Made by a program: the position numbers and the translations under genes
The notes under the pieces: generated by a model
Databases searched by the model: none
What the model was told of the DNA's origin: nothing
What the model saw: the letters and a program-made list of their open reading frames with translations, nothing else
Part shown: positions 24,880 through 36,519 of the stretch, piece by piece
How positions within the stretch are numbered: position 1 is the stretch's first letter
How the letters are laid out: every line of letters starts with the position of its first letter
NCBI GenBank assembly: GCA_951799445.1
Contig: OX637290.1
Location: forward strand, 29,444,987 to 29,508,986
Direction of reading: 5' to 3'
Origin: Pseudisothecium myosuroides
Taxonomy: Eukaryota > Streptophyta > Bryopsida > Hypnales > Lembophyllaceae
Length of the DNA stretch: 64,000 bases

Positions 24880-25025
24880 GAGAGGTCAATCTTCTTAAAA
24901 TATTTTTCAATTCACTTGTATAAAAAACCAAATGGGATTGACATCTAATCCAAGTTGTTTCATATGTTTTTGAGCTTTGAGGAATTAGTTATAAATTGTT
25001 GAATTTGAAATGGCATTGTTATGTA
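24880..25025 (+). repeat. Dispersed repeat, copy 1 (copy 2 at 47545-47690)
   Basis: Blocks TCTTCTTAAAATATTTTTCA, GACATCTAATCCAAGTTGTT and TTTTGAGCTTTGAGGAATTA correspond in order and spacing to a stretch at 47545-47690. Boundaries are not defined and no coding potential is seen. Confidence 0.5.
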
Positions 25026-25032
25026 CTTGTAA

Positions 25033-25222
25033 ATTTGAGTTTGGGTTATGCTCCCCATTTTCTTTCTTCTACACACAACTATGGTGAACTTTGCTTCTTT
25101 GAGTTTGGATTATGCGCCCCATTTTTTGTCTTTTATACACAACTATAGTGAATTTTGTATGTTTGAGTTTGGGTTATGCTCCCCATTTTTTTTTCCACAC
25201 GACTATGGTGAACTTTGATTAC
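25033..25222 (+). repeat. Three tandem ~64 bp units
   Basis: Three consecutive units begin TTTGAGTTTGGGTTATGCTC (about 25033, 25099, 25162) and end in a CTATGGTGAACTTTG-type block. Units differ by a few substitutions and poly-T length. Non-coding. Confidence 0.85.
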
Positions 25223-28010
25223 ATGCTGTTTGAAACCACATGAAAATAGGTTGAATTCCACAGATATATTCTTTGCATTTTTTTCCCTACACTTTTGCTT
25301 TCACCTTTCTTTTCCATTATCTTTTTTTTATATAAAGAATATAGGCAGCCTAGAAAAAATGCATTCACATGGATAGTATAAGTAATGATAGGATGCCATA
25401 ATATAGGCCAATTTTCCAAATTAAATAATTATAGGGGCCTTTTTATTTTTGCCTAGCTACAAGGTAAATAGCACTCTAAAAAATACCCTGTCACTGCATG
25501 TGGGGTTCAAATTATATATAGAGTAACCCACTTGAGACTAGCCTATGAACTCTAAGTGGGAATTATGTGAGTACTGAGCTCAGAAATTCAAAAAAGCATT
25601 ATAGAATTCGATAATATTTCTAAAAAAAGATTGTGTCTAAATTTTTTATCAAAATTTTTTATTTTTAATAAATTTCAATACCTATTACCGTGGTTGTATA
25701 GAATTTGTCTGAAAATTCTAATTTCCAATGTTGTTTATAATATTGGAAATACACATTATGAAGACAAAGAATTCAATTAATGTGAAATACAAATGGAGAT
25801 GAAAATAAAGCTATACAAAATATTCCATTGAATTATATTATTTGTTTAAGAAAAGAACTAAATACTTCTAAAGCCATATGTATAACTTGAGTATGAAGTC
25901 TTTCAATCTTAGATTTCAAGCACTCAGAGATTATTAGTCCTTTAGGTATGTTGAAGACTCTTGTTCGGAACCTTGATGATATTGGCCCTAATGAGGAGGT
26001 CCTTTACTTCATTGAAGCTAAAACTTTGAGAATGTATGAACTTGTCTTCTACCGGCTTCATTTTACAAAAATAATGAAATAAATAATAAAGATGTTTACA
26101 ATTAACGTATTATTTGATGGCGTTCACCAATTGTTGAGATGCCCATGTTAACAAAATCATAGCAGGTGCAATCTGAGTACATGCCAAGTGGATTCAATAA
26201 ACCTTTTGCATGGGTTCAATTCTAGATTGAAGGGAGATTATAGTTCTAAGTCTGGGGAAGGGAAGCATCATGGGAGCAAGCTCGTTCTTTTGACGTTATC
26301 TATACTCTCCCACTTATTGCAATGCTTTGTAATAAGAGCATTTGCAATAAGTCAAATGGATTTATTCCTTCCAGTCATTGGATAGGTGTCTGCACGCAAA
26401 AGACTAGGTTGATTGTAAAGTACCGCGTCAAAAACATTGGACATTGTGAACAATTGTCAAGGTGATGTAGGTCACTCTTGAAGGTGAAAATTGACCTTCT
26501 ACAACAAAATTATTTTCTAGCTAGTCAAACTAGTACTTGTCAGTACGGACCACACATATGGTACTTCAGACTAGTTGATTATCCAAGCATATTTAGAGCC
26601 TCGAACACATCATTCAATATCATCTGGACAAAACCAAAAATATGTTTCAATCTCCTTATTTCCACCATATTGTTTCTTTCTATTGCAATATATTGGAGTT
26701 AGAGTGTCTTTAGCTTCTTTTATAATTTGGGCAACATTTTAGATGTTTGATCTTCATTGTTGGGCATGACATTTATAGCTGAACTTGTGAAAAATTCTTG
26801 CAATATGCCATTACAAAATGTCACAATCAATCTCCAACACAGTCGTGAATGTATGTGGGATGTGCCCAAAGTTAGTGAGCGTATCCGCTTCCTTGAAAGT
26901 CTGAATGAATGTGTGTGTGGATCGGATCTAGACTTATAACTGAGAGAAGTTGACCTTGTCCTAATGATGGGAGTCACCATCTAATCCAATGGGGAGGTCA
27001 AGCTTGTGTTCATTGCTACCAAATACCTCTTTGCCTTCCAAATGTGGAATACATGTTGCAAAATTAGTCGCTCAAGGAAGTTCATTCAATGCCTTTGCAA
27101 TCTTCTTCAAGTTGTTGCTGCGTCTAGCACCTCATAACTTTAGCTCCTCTTTGGATGGCCTTGACCTTGATGCTTTGCTGTTCAAGAATGCTCGGTAATT
27201 TGTCATTTGCATGAAGGTTCAAATGCAGTGTGAATGATTTTGGAAATTAGTAAGCCACTTTGCCAAATTCAAGGAAAAGTAAACAAAAAAAATTTCAAAA
27301 TCATGTTGGAAAAGAAACATGTAAAGCTTGATCCTATGACATGTCCAATAAATAATATAGAATCCAAATTCATTCTTCTAACTTTATAGCAAAGCAAGAT
27401 TATTTGAAGGGCTGCTGAATGTTAAGAAAAATTGTTTCATAATTGCCAAATAACTTATTAATAAAAATGAAATGAAGAACGGATCCTTCCAATTTTACAT
27501 TGTACAAAATGGGCTCCATTGAGATTATGAACTAGATAATGTTCAAGAGCCAGGAATCCAAGAGCATTGTGGGACATAATGCCAAGTCTTATAATTCATT
27601 ACCAACGTTCATATCTGTACTTTTCATAAATTGAAGGGTGTAGAAAGAAGGGTTGCATTATGAGTTATAATGCATGTTTGATTATCCAATGGAGTGGTGA
27701 CAAGGATCATTGCAAGAAACACCGTGCGTTTTTTGTAGCATTTTTTGCCAAAATACTCCTTTAAGATGGTACTCCAAAAAGGAAAAGCATAGAAAAATTC
27801 TTTAAGTATTGAGGAAAACTAGAAAAGTGCAAAATCTCATGAAAATAAATACTTTTACATTTTAATTTGTAAAAAATAGGAAAAGAAATTTCAAGAAAAA
27901 TTAAAAGTTGTCTACTTGGGAGAACTTTATGATGAAGAGATTTCACCAAAAGAATAATCTTAAAATCATCAATGTTCGGAATTACATGTGCAAAGGAGTT
28001 GTATTAGCAC

Positions 28011-28920
28011 ACATGTGGGTCAAATCACACTCAAAGGTACCAGAAAAGGGGTCAGACGCATTGAAATCTGCAATGTATCTTCTTTGAAGTTATTATTTTT
28101 TAAGGCTAATCTATTAAATTTAGTCATTTTAGTCCTTTTCTACTAGTAGTTCAAGACTAATATTTTTTTATTCATAGATAAATCTAAATTTATCTACTAA
28201 AGTTTCAATTGAAGTTTAGATGTCAGCCTGTCAGTTTTTTCAGTGGTAGAAAAGGGATCTAATTTTTGATGAATAATATTGTGATTGAATTCAAAAAAAT
28301 CATGTGTATAAATATTCATAAGAGAGAGTAGAAAAGGACTCTTTTGCTATAATTTTAATATTTTTTCATTTTCTATAATATTCGGAAGTAAAAACATGTG
28401 AACGTCTTTTTTAATATAAAAATTAATCCAAATGATGATTGTAATAGAACAAAAAGTGTTTATATTATTCACATTGAGGATCCTATGAATTCTATTTTTG
28501 GAATTGAATGTTTAATTTTTTTTAAAGATTAAATCAAAAATTTGTCAAAAATAAATAAATTGATTAAAAAATTATACTATTTTTAGTTCAAAATTTAATC
28601 ACTATAAATTCTTTTTGATAGTTGTATGTTTTGAAAGTTAAAAAGATTTGGATTAAAAAATCTATTTAAAATGCTATATTGTAATAAAGACACTAAATTT
28701 AGCCTTAAAATTGATGATTTATGTGTTTTGAAAGATTTTTTTTATAAAATTTTTTCTTCATCCCTTTAAAGGGATGCATTGCTATAATATTCATCCATAA
28801 TTTTTTTTAAATAACGACAACATCAAAGTAATTCAGAGCTTCAAAAGTTTAGAAAAGAATTCAAGTCCTGTTCTACAAAAGTAATCCCAATGGTACCTTT
28901 GAGTGTGGTTTGACCCATGT
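28011..28920. mobile_element. ~910 bp inverted-repeat element, ACATGTGGGTCAAA ends
   Basis: The left arm 28011-28044 (ACATGTGGGTCAAATCACAC then TCAAAGGTACCA) recurs inverted at 28887-28920 with few mismatches. The roughly 840 bp interior is AT-rich without a credible ORF. It looks like a non-autonomous DNA transposon; target duplication not resolved. Confidence 0.6.
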
Positions 28921-29939
28921 AGAGGACATAAAATAATATTTTTTTAAGTGACATTTGGTAGGCATATGCCCACCTAGTGTGGGAATAGACCACAAAAATT
29001 TCAACTCTAAATCATTAATTTTGGGTACTCCCCAGTACTAAAAACCTCTAAATTCAAAAGTGTGACAAATGAGTTAAATTGAAATTAAAATATAAAATGA
29101 TTTGTGATTTTTTTTTAAAAACAAGGGATCTGAATACTACCAAGTTAGCCATCTCCAATAAAAATTTCAAGTTAATCCGATTCATGCTTCAAAAGTTATA
29201 GCAAATGACAACTTTGCCACTTCAAATGTGACACAAAATAGTACCAGTCTTTCTTGCAATCACGTACAAATCTACCTTGAAAATCGGACTTGGCAATATG
29301 GTAACCTTGCATCAAATGAACGACAAGTGAACCCCACTTGTAAGGTTGTAAGCTTACATCAATTACCACCAACTTAATATCCAAATGGCACAATTATCTT
29401 TGAACGTACTTGAGCCCCATTTGATCGATGACTTTGATCAGACCCATTTCACGTCAGTTACTTGTGAGGCTTGTTTGAAGCTGCTTCTTTAGAGCATCGA
29501 GGAATCCAATCATCAAAATGAATGCGGGGATAGGTAGGTCTTGAAAATCTACTAGGCTGCAAAAATTAGAAAGCATTATATTCTACAGACAGTACCACTT
29601 TGCAATGAAAGGAATGAGTTTGAGTGATCAAACAGCTACACTTCTTAGTGTTGAAAATTAATAGCAAATGTCAATTTTGTAAAATTGTGATATTTCACAA
29701 AATTTATATCTGTCCTAGTTTGTGGCCTGAAATTATACCTTTGTAAAGATATGGATTTTAGGGCCTCCACCTTAAAATGAACCAATGTTGTGAAAGTTTT
29801 TCCTTTTAAATGATGTTTATATTTACTACAATAATATATTCCAAATCTCTAATAGTCATTGATCAGAAAATCTATGAAACCAAGATATAGTTCCATTTGT
29901 ACAAAGCTTAGTTATAATCATAATGATAAAAAATTCAAA

Positions 29940-30092
29940 ATGGACAATTTCATTAAAATGGCAATATTATTTTAAAATGGCATGAAAACAGCTCTGAATG
30001 GCTGTTCTAAATCTATAATCTGTCCTCAATGGTGAAAATGGCACACTGTCAAAGTGGCACTTGGAATACCGCCATTTTAATGAAATTGCCCA
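29940..30092. mobile_element. 153 bp MITE with ~27 bp inverted ends
   Basis: ATGGACAATTTCATTAAAAT followed by GGCAATATT at the left, and its near-perfect complement (AATACCGCCATTTTAATGAA then ATTGCCCAT) at the right. A vaguely similar hairpin (GGAATATTGCCAATTTC) occurs near 55450 in the DCC gene. Superfamily unassigned. Confidence 0.6.
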
Positions 30093-30308
30093 TCAAAGTA
30101 CAAAACATATTTAGGAGCAAGGTTGGGGTGTCCTTGTACAAGTCCATGCAACAAAAGGCAATTTTTACTACTTAAATGTTCTATGGTTGACTAGACTATC
30201 ACATCAATTTTCCTCTTTTTTGTGTGATTGCATGGCCCAATTGGCTCTCCCTAGCCCATTGCCAAACGTCCCTTACAAATTCTTCCAAGTTGTGTCAATT
30301 TCTTAATG

Positions 30309-30884
30309 CTAGTCTCGGGGGGGGCACCTAGTATTTTACTACAAACCACGTGCGAACAAGTGGTTTCTAATGAACTATAATTTCAACTTAAAATTTTGAG
30401 GGTTGCTTAATAATGACTATAGGTTTCTATTGCCAAAATTTCAAACTAAAATAATAGTTGAAATGATTTGTACAAGAGGTTGAAAATGGCCTAAAACGGC
30501 ATGTTTTTCAACTCAAATATTTATAGAGATCACATTTAGATGACCATTGCATCAATACTCAACTCAAAATGAACTTTCAATAGAGAGCTATTTTTAGGAA
30601 TTTTTTGTTCATTTTTTAGACAATTTTTTAGGATATAATATAGGGGTGTGAAAGTTATTTTTCAGTTGTACAGTGTATCTAATTACTTCAAAAATTTGTA
30701 ACTAATTATCATTAACAAATAAAAATATCAATAATTCAAAACATAAACTTTTGAAGTAGGAAAATCTAGTCATATTTTTTTTATTTCATTTTATTTAAAT
30801 TTTAGGATATAATATAGGGGGTCCAAAGTATTGTTCGCACGTGTTTTCTAATGGACACTCTAAGTGACCCCCCCGAGATGCTAG
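30309..30884. mobile_element. 576 bp element with G-run inverted ends
   Basis: The ends CTAGTCTCGGGGGGGGCAC and, inverted, CTAGCATCTCGGGGGGGTCAC are followed by matching sub-terminal CACGTGCGAACAA blocks. The internal motif GGATATAATATAGGGG is repeated at about 30634 and 30806. No ORF. It lies about 0.8 kb upstream of the lectin kinase gene. Confidence 0.55.
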
Positions 30885-31008
30885 TTTCTCCTACATGCAT
30901 CCTTTTTTTATTGGCTGCATTTTCAACACCTAAATATTTGAAGTGGCAAAACATTTTGCCTCTTCTAATTGACCGTGGAAACCAGCGAGAAATGCTAAAA
31001 AAATGTTA

Positions 31009-31087
31009 CTGCCTCTGTCTCCAAATAATAACGGTGTTTCCTTTGTATTTTAAAGGAAACACCAATATTATTCTGAGACAGAGGGAG
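31009..31087. mobile_element. Stowaway-like MITE (Tc1/mariner), copy 1
   Basis: A compact 79 bp hairpin with CTGCCTCTGTCTCCAAATAA at the left and the complement of CTCCCTCTGTCTCAGAATAA at the right. CTCCCTC-type ends and a TA site are the established Stowaway signature. A sister copy is at 37145-37225. Confidence 0.75.
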
Positions 31088-31709
31088 ACAATATGTATGA
31101 AGTCAAAGAGTTTTTGATATACGGTATTTGCAACTTGTAGGGATAGTTGTTTCTTGCAATTGCCCATGAGAATACGTCTCTATACACAGTATAGTCCTGG
31201 TATCGTGGGTCTAGGGTGTTCGCCCGCTCACAGGAGTTCCATCAGGTGCTGCTGCCTGGATTACTTCTGGCTTACGTTGCATTGAGGATCCATAGCCAGG
31301 CGGTCTCCATCTCTGCGCGCTAGCAGAGCCACACAGTTCAAATACAGCTAGGAATCCCCCGACACATGATCTAGAAAGTGTGCGCAGCGCAGCTTCACTA
31401 GCTTAAGCATCCCATTCATCAAGCACTAATTGATTTGCTGCAAGAATTTGCAATGGAATTGAAATGAACTATGCTTGGTCCAGGATTGAAATTGGTCATT
31501 GGCACACGTATTATACCGTGTCTAGGACTAATTGCAATTTGTGGGCGTCACGATTCAACGAAAGCTCTTCAGTTCGAGCCTTCCGGATTTTCTCTTCAGT
31601 AGGTTCGATTTTCTGGCCACCATGACATAGACAGCGTATAGAATCGCGAGCACACAAGAAATTTCCTGCTCCTTGTGCGCCAATCTTCACGTTCGATCGG
31701 TCGAGGACG

Positions 31710-33935
31710 ATGGGGTTGTATGGTCATCTTATGATCAGGCTCCTAATTCTAACAGTGTGCATGATTCATGGCAGTTACATCCTTGTGGAAGCTCAGAACA
31801 CCAACTTCAGCTATCTCCCCATCAGCTCCCCAGACGATTTCACAACGGTGGGCGATGTTCAGTACTTTGAAGAGAAAAATTCATTTCTGTTGAACTCGGC
31901 GGTACAGTCGCTGGGTCTTAGCAGTTGCGGGAGGTTGTACTACAAAGACAGAGTGAGGATGAAGGACGCATCTGGTGCAGTGGTTTCTTTCAACACCAGC
32001 TTCACATTCTCCATGACAGGTTACAATATCTACACTGATGACGTTCTTGGCGGATGGAAACATGCAGATGGAATGACTTTTACATTCGGCAGGAACAACG
32101 ACAGTGTTGTGGGGGAAGGGGGCGGATGGTTATGCCTCGTGACAGCGGCTAACGATGGTCAACTGACCAATAAGCTCTTTGCCGTAGAGTTCGACACCTT
32201 CCTAAACACAGAGAACAATGACTCTAGCGACAACCATATCGGGGTCGACGTTAACAGCTTGAACTCAGCATCGTTCTTTTACAATCTTTGTGGAGACACG
32301 CTAGTCAATTGCATATATCTTGTTACCGGTGGCTTCTTCACTGCGTGGATCGATTATGATAGTCCTTCCCAGAAGCTTGCCGTGTATTTTGCGAATGGCT
32401 CCTTGATCAACAACATTCCGGGCAACATTTCCAAACCGTCTAAGCCTGTTATCGAGGTCCAAGCTCTACCCTTAACAGCCATCATGGATGAATACATGTA
32501 CGTTGGCTTTACCGGAAGTACCGCGCTTGACGAGGTTCACCAGATTCAAGCTTGGCAGTTTGCGACCTCTGGATTGCCTGAAGAGGTTGCAAAGACAAAC
32601 TCCGGTACCAGCTTCTCAAGGGGAAGAAAGGCCGGTATCATTGCGGGGGTCTGTGCTGGAGTCGGTGCAGTGCTGCTGCTTGCAGGGATAGTAATTGCAA
32701 AGCGGCGAAGAAGAGCTTCTCACACCAAGCAAGGTACCAAGTTTAATCTCGTCGACCAAAACCTTGTGCCACGGGTGTTCACGTACAAAGAGCTCAGCAA
32801 GGCGACCAAGAACTTCAGCAAAAGTGAAATGCTTGGAAGGGGTGGATTTGGAGCGGTGTACAAAGGGGTTCTACCCTCCGGTGCCCTGGTAGCAGTGAAA
32901 CGGATGCGACATGAGAGCAAGCACGGCGAGGAGGGTTTCCAAGCGGAAGCCACCAGCCTCAGCCAGATTCGGCACAGGAATTTGGTGCAGCTGCGAGGAT
33001 GGTGCCACGAGGAGGAGCAGCTGATGCTTGTGTATGACTTCATGTGCAACGGCGGCTTGGATGAGTGGCTCTTCCAATTTCCTGAACGAAATGCGAAGGC
33101 TCGGTCATTGCAATTGCACTTGGCGGAGTCCCTTCCTCTCTTACTGCGCCACTCCATTCTCAGTGGGGTCGCCGCAGCGCTAGCATACTTGCACGAGGAA
33201 TGCAAGCAATGCGTGCTGCATCGCGACATCAAGTCCAGCAACGTCTTGTTGGATGAAGACATGAATGCGTACTTGGGAGATTTTGGACTTGCCCGCCTCA
33301 TTGACCACCAAAAGATGGAGAAGACGACCATGATGGCCGGAACTTTGGGCTACATGGCCCCGGAGATGCCAGTCACAGGGAAAGCCACCAAGGAATCGGA
33401 CGTGTACAGCTTCGGCGTTCTGATGCTCGAAGTGATGTGTGGGATGCGGCCGCTTGACGTGAGGACCTTTGGGCAAGGGGACGGCGCATTAGTGGACAGG
33501 ATATGGCATGCACTTGAAACTGGTAACATTCTCCTGTTGGTGGATCCAAAACTTGGAACCTTTCCACCTCCGGATGCAGATCCCTATGGTGGAATCGAGA
33601 TGCAAGAGGAGTCAGGCTTGTTGCTCTCAGAGGAAATGGTTGATTTGAACTCCTTGGCAACACACAATTGTAATGAGGCAATGGAAGACCAGAAGATGGT
33701 GACGAATCTGCTTCACTTGGGTCTTCTGTGCTGTCAGCCTAATCCTGAAGATCGACCATCCATGCGACTGGTGTCCCAGTGGCTGCAGGCTTCCGAGAGT
33801 ATGGAGATGTCTCTGCCGCCTCTGCCAGGATGTAAACCGCAAGCGTGGTACTCCCGACCTCGATTCTCTCAAATGGCAATGATACGTTCGGTTTCAACGT
33901 CTTTGACTTCTGACAACGTCCAGGATGCTGGGTAA
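31710..33935 (+). CDS. L-type lectin receptor-like kinase
   Basis: Intronless, 741 aa, as is common in this family. A hydrophobic N-terminal signal (residues 8-28) is followed by a legume-lectin domain to about residue 288, with the HADGMTFTFG and AVEFDTFLN-x-ENNDSSDNHIG metal/sugar-site motifs. One transmembrane helix (about 308-330) ends in a KRRRR stop-transfer. The cytosolic kinase (about 365-690) is complete: glycine loop GRGGFG (376-381), VAVK with Lys397, HRD (504-506, RD-type), DFG (524-526), APE (550-552). All catalytic residues are present, so an active Ser/Thr kinase is likely. The family acts at the plasma membrane in immunity, symbiosis and development; the ligand here is unknown. 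ATG 31710 is the first in-frame ATG and places the signal peptide directly. An AATAAA lies near 34157. Confidence 0.96.
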   Translation: MGLYGHLMIRLLILTVCMIHGSYILVEAQNTNFSYLPISSPDDFTTVGDVQYFEEKNSFLLNSAVQSLGLSSCGRLYYKDRVRMKDASGAVVSFNTSFTFSMTGYNIYTDDVLGGWKHADGMTFTFGRNNDSVVGEGGGWLCLVTAANDGQLTNKLFAVEFDTFLNTENNDSSDNHIGVDVNSLNSASFFYNLCGDTLVNCIYLVTGGFFTAWIDYDSPSQKLAVYFANGSLINNIPGNISKPSKPVIEVQALPLTAIMDEYMYVGFTGSTALDEVHQIQAWQFATSGLPEEVAKTNSGTSFSRGRKAGIIAGVCAGVGAVLLLAGIVIAKRRRRASHTKQGTKFNLVDQNLVPRVFTYKELSKATKNFSKSEMLGRGGFGAVYKGVLPSGALVAVKRMRHESKHGEEGFQAEATSLSQIRHRNLVQLRGWCHEEEQLMLVYDFMCNGGLDEWLFQFPERNAKARSLQLHLAESLPLLLRHSILSGVAAALAYLHEECKQCVLHRDIKSSNVLLDEDMNAYLGDFGLARLIDHQKMEKTTMMAGTLGYMAPEMPVTGKATKESDVYSFGVLMLEVMCGMRPLDVRTFGQGDGALVDRIWHALETGNILLLVDPKLGTFPPPDADPYGGIEMQEESGLLLSEEMVDLNSLATHNCNEAMEDQKMVTNLLHLGLLCCQPNPEDRPSMRLVSQWLQASESMEMSLPPLPGCKPQAWYSRPRFSQMAMIRSVSTSLTSDNVQDAG

Positions 33936-34389
33936 GGATCATCCCAGTCTACTCTGCCTACCTCCGATGTTTCGGTCGGGGAGCATGCAAGCATCCAGGC
34001 GTCCGTCGCCACGATCTCTTCATCACATTGGGTTTATCCTGGTCGTTAAGCTCAATCCATTGATGAATTCTTGGCAACAACCGATCTGTTTTGCTGCATG
34101 TACGCACGTCATAAATCAAACTTGGTCAATTTCATATTGATTGGCTTGTACAATTGAATAAAATCTTGCACCTCCATGTCGATCACCTCTATCAGAGCAT
34201 GTTCGTGTTGTAATTGAATCTTAGCTTACGATGTTTAAAGCCGTCCGTGTTCTATTACGAATCACGAATCTGCTGCACTTAGTAAACGGTCCTTCAACAC
34301 AGTCCTGACGTGGGGAAGGAGCATCATTAGGTTGCCTATTGTAGATTAGCTTTTCACGGACCACTGACCATGCTCTTACGAGATCACTT

Positions 34390-36510
34390 TAACGCCCAGT
34401 GACGCTCCAGTGTCGCCGACTTTGTCACTTTTTTGAAGCAATCAATTTATTGAACTTGCTCCAAGACTGCTGTGGTTTCCTGCATTTGTATGAGATTCTG
34501 TGTGGACGCACCTCGTAGTTCGTTTTCAATTACCGCAATTGCAGAGATGACACCCACTTTGTTGGGATTCTATTAATTCTGTGCTGACTTGAGGCAGGAA
34601 TTGTCCGTATGGGAAGTAAGTCATGGTTCATTTCTTCACTGATTAAGCGCATTCAATGGTGCAGTGCGAGAGTGAGGGTTGACGAAGCTGAGAGCGTGGT
34701 GCTGGTGGTGGATGACACATTGCACCCCGGGGAGAGGATCGAGAACGGTATATGGCCGGGTTTGTAGGATTTCCATGCCATAACTTGGTGGTCGATCGGT
34801 TGTGTTTGTGATGTTTCATGTTTCCTGTCGATGGGTGTGGCTTATTCTCCTTCGTTAGTCTTCATCAATTGTACACGAGTCGTGTGAGGATGTTTCTGTT
34901 ATTGAACAATAAATTCAGTGATCTGTAATCCCATTCTTGAGTTTTGCATTGCCTCCAGATGGTCATGTGAAATGTCGTGAGATCAGATTGTCGTTGCGTA
35001 CATTGAACCTGATTACAGTCTCTAAAAACTTTTTCGTATGGAAGAAAGGGATGCTGCAGTAGGTTTTTTGGCGTCATGAATATATTCTCTTACCTTCCTC
35101 GCAAAACTGCAATGTAACGAGAGCTCGGTTAGATGTTAGACTGCGAGGGTATTTTTCCGAGTGACGATTTTCGGGTTTGCAATACAGGTTGGAGGACCCA
35201 CTCCCGCAGCTTTCAGCTGTTCTGAGTGGTTTTCATTATCAGAATGGGAAATTTTGGGGTGTGTCATTCTCCATGTTTCGTGAGACGATGTGATCATAGT
35301 CAGTCAAGGATACTAGAACAGGCTTGTGATTGAACCTACTACTTCAAACTTCACCAATTTAGAACTAATTCATACAAGATTCCAATATCACATAGTTTTG
35401 AGCATTGGAATCCTCTAAAAAAAATTCTGAAGTGTATTGTTTGGGATGAACAATAGGGGTTGTCACACCTTCTTCTCCCCATTCTCAATCTTCAGAGAAT
35501 GGGGACATGGCATTCTCTCCTTGACTTGTGGAGGGCCCATTCTCTCTGAAGATTGAGAAGTTTCATTTTCTCCTCCGGAAGTGAAGAATGGGCATGAAAA
35601 AGTTTCTGCATGCAAAGTTTCACCCTATTGCTTCTTGTTGTCACCTTGCATTGCTCGTCTTCTTCATGGATTCCAGTGATTTTGGGGTTTTCGGATTGCC
35701 ATCATGGTTGTGTTTAAATTTTCGAGAGGTCTAGGAAAGTATGGTGATGGTGAAATTGATGGTGGATTGATCAAGACCCAAAGGGTGTTGGTGGTTGTTA
35801 TAGTTGCAATAATCATTGCGTTCTTCGCAAGGCAAGGGTGTGTTAGTTTTGCAATTTGAGGCTTTGGCGGTCGCTGTCATTTTCTTCTTGTAGTGTGGAG
35901 ATTTTGTGAGCGTTTTTGGCAAGGCAAGGTGCGTTAATTTTGTAGTTTGAGGCTTTGGCAATCATTTTCATTTTCTCCTCGTGGTGTAGAAATTTTGTGA
36001 AGAGAATAGAAAGTGAGATTCATTGTTTTCAATCACATTTGATGTAATTTTGGTTGTTAGTAAAAGTTTATTTGATTCTCTTTGGCTTGGGATGTTTTGT
36101 TTGTGTTCCACCCTTTGCAGGTAAATCTCATTCTCCATTCTCCCTTTTCATTGGTTCTACAAGATACAAAAGGGGTGTCATACCTTCTTCATGGAGAAGG
36201 GCTCTTGTTGGTTCTTGGCTTTTCACTTCATACCTTCTCATTCTTCATATGGAAGTTTCATTCTAAGAAAAAGTGTGACAACCCCTAAGTTAGTACCAAA
36301 ATCTCTTTAGTTTTGGCATTTTTTTTTTTTTCTTCGAACTAAATGAATCTTGTAATTCTACATGCATGGTAATCTTATTGGAGTATCACTCTATTTCTTC
36401 TTCTCCTTTAGACTTTAGGAAGGTCCCATTAGGTTCATCATATAAAAATCAAAGTATTCCTTTGCTATGTCAGCTTCTGACATGTCGTAGACAATATGAC
36501 TTGATAAACT
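34390..36510 (+). pseudogene. Rearranged 5' fragment of an F-box/LRR paralogue (promoter, exon 1, intron 1)
   Basis: Homologous to 846-2190 of the F-box gene. The exon 1 counterpart is 34672-34747; its start codon reads GTG instead of ATG. The frame stays open to a GTATAT donor in the same phase, and it differs by three insertions of whole codons (about four codons in total). Intron blocks follow, then a piece at 35265-35345 that is inverted relative to copy 1, then an 840 bp transposon, then intron homology resuming at about 36296-36510. No F-box or LRR exons follow, so the gene body is absent. Possible origins are a capture and transposition of the 5' end, or decay of a full paralogue. The start-codon loss is read directly; the history is inference. 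Confidence 0.8.
35456..36295 (+). mobile_element. 840 bp TIR element, GGGGTTGTCACACC family, TA target site
   Basis: The ends GGGGTTGTCACACCTTCTTC and GTGTGACAACCCC are inverted and flanked by TA (35454-35455, 36296-36297). Copy 1 of the surrounding duplication (around 1955-1965) acts as an empty site: homologous sequence runs straight through without it. Interior: CCATTCTC/GAGAATGG-rich arms, a tandem duplication of about 105 bp at 35828-36003 (GCAAGGCAAGG, TTTTGYARTTTGAGGCTTTGG) and no transposase. A 316 bp relative is at 21084-21399. Confidence 0.8.
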
Positions 36511-36519
36511 TTATTTCCT

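Larger units (their letters stand above)
22561..31640. other. ~9 kb gene-free repeat desert
   Basis: Very AT-rich, with no ORF that I can support as a gene. Recognisable pieces are listed separately: inverted-repeat elements near 23698, 28011, 29940, 30309 and 31009; tandem repeats at 25033-25222; a dispersed repeat at 24880-25025. Frames at 26478-27198 have mildly coding-like composition but no domain and several stops. The remaining parts (for example 22580-23640, 25440-26100 and 27250-27980) show nothing nameable. Confidence 0.55.

Noticed and set aside
25033..25222. CRISPR-like spacing of repeats
   Set aside because: Units are contiguous with no unique spacers, and the genome is clearly a plant nuclear one.
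26478..27198. Possible decayed gene in the desert
   Set aside because: Several 60-75 codon frames with mixed composition, but no motif, no splice chain and no similarity to other genes in the window.
32720..33331. Minus-strand frame of 203 codons within the lectin kinase
   Set aside because: Antisense shadow of a GC-rich kinase exon, with no domain.
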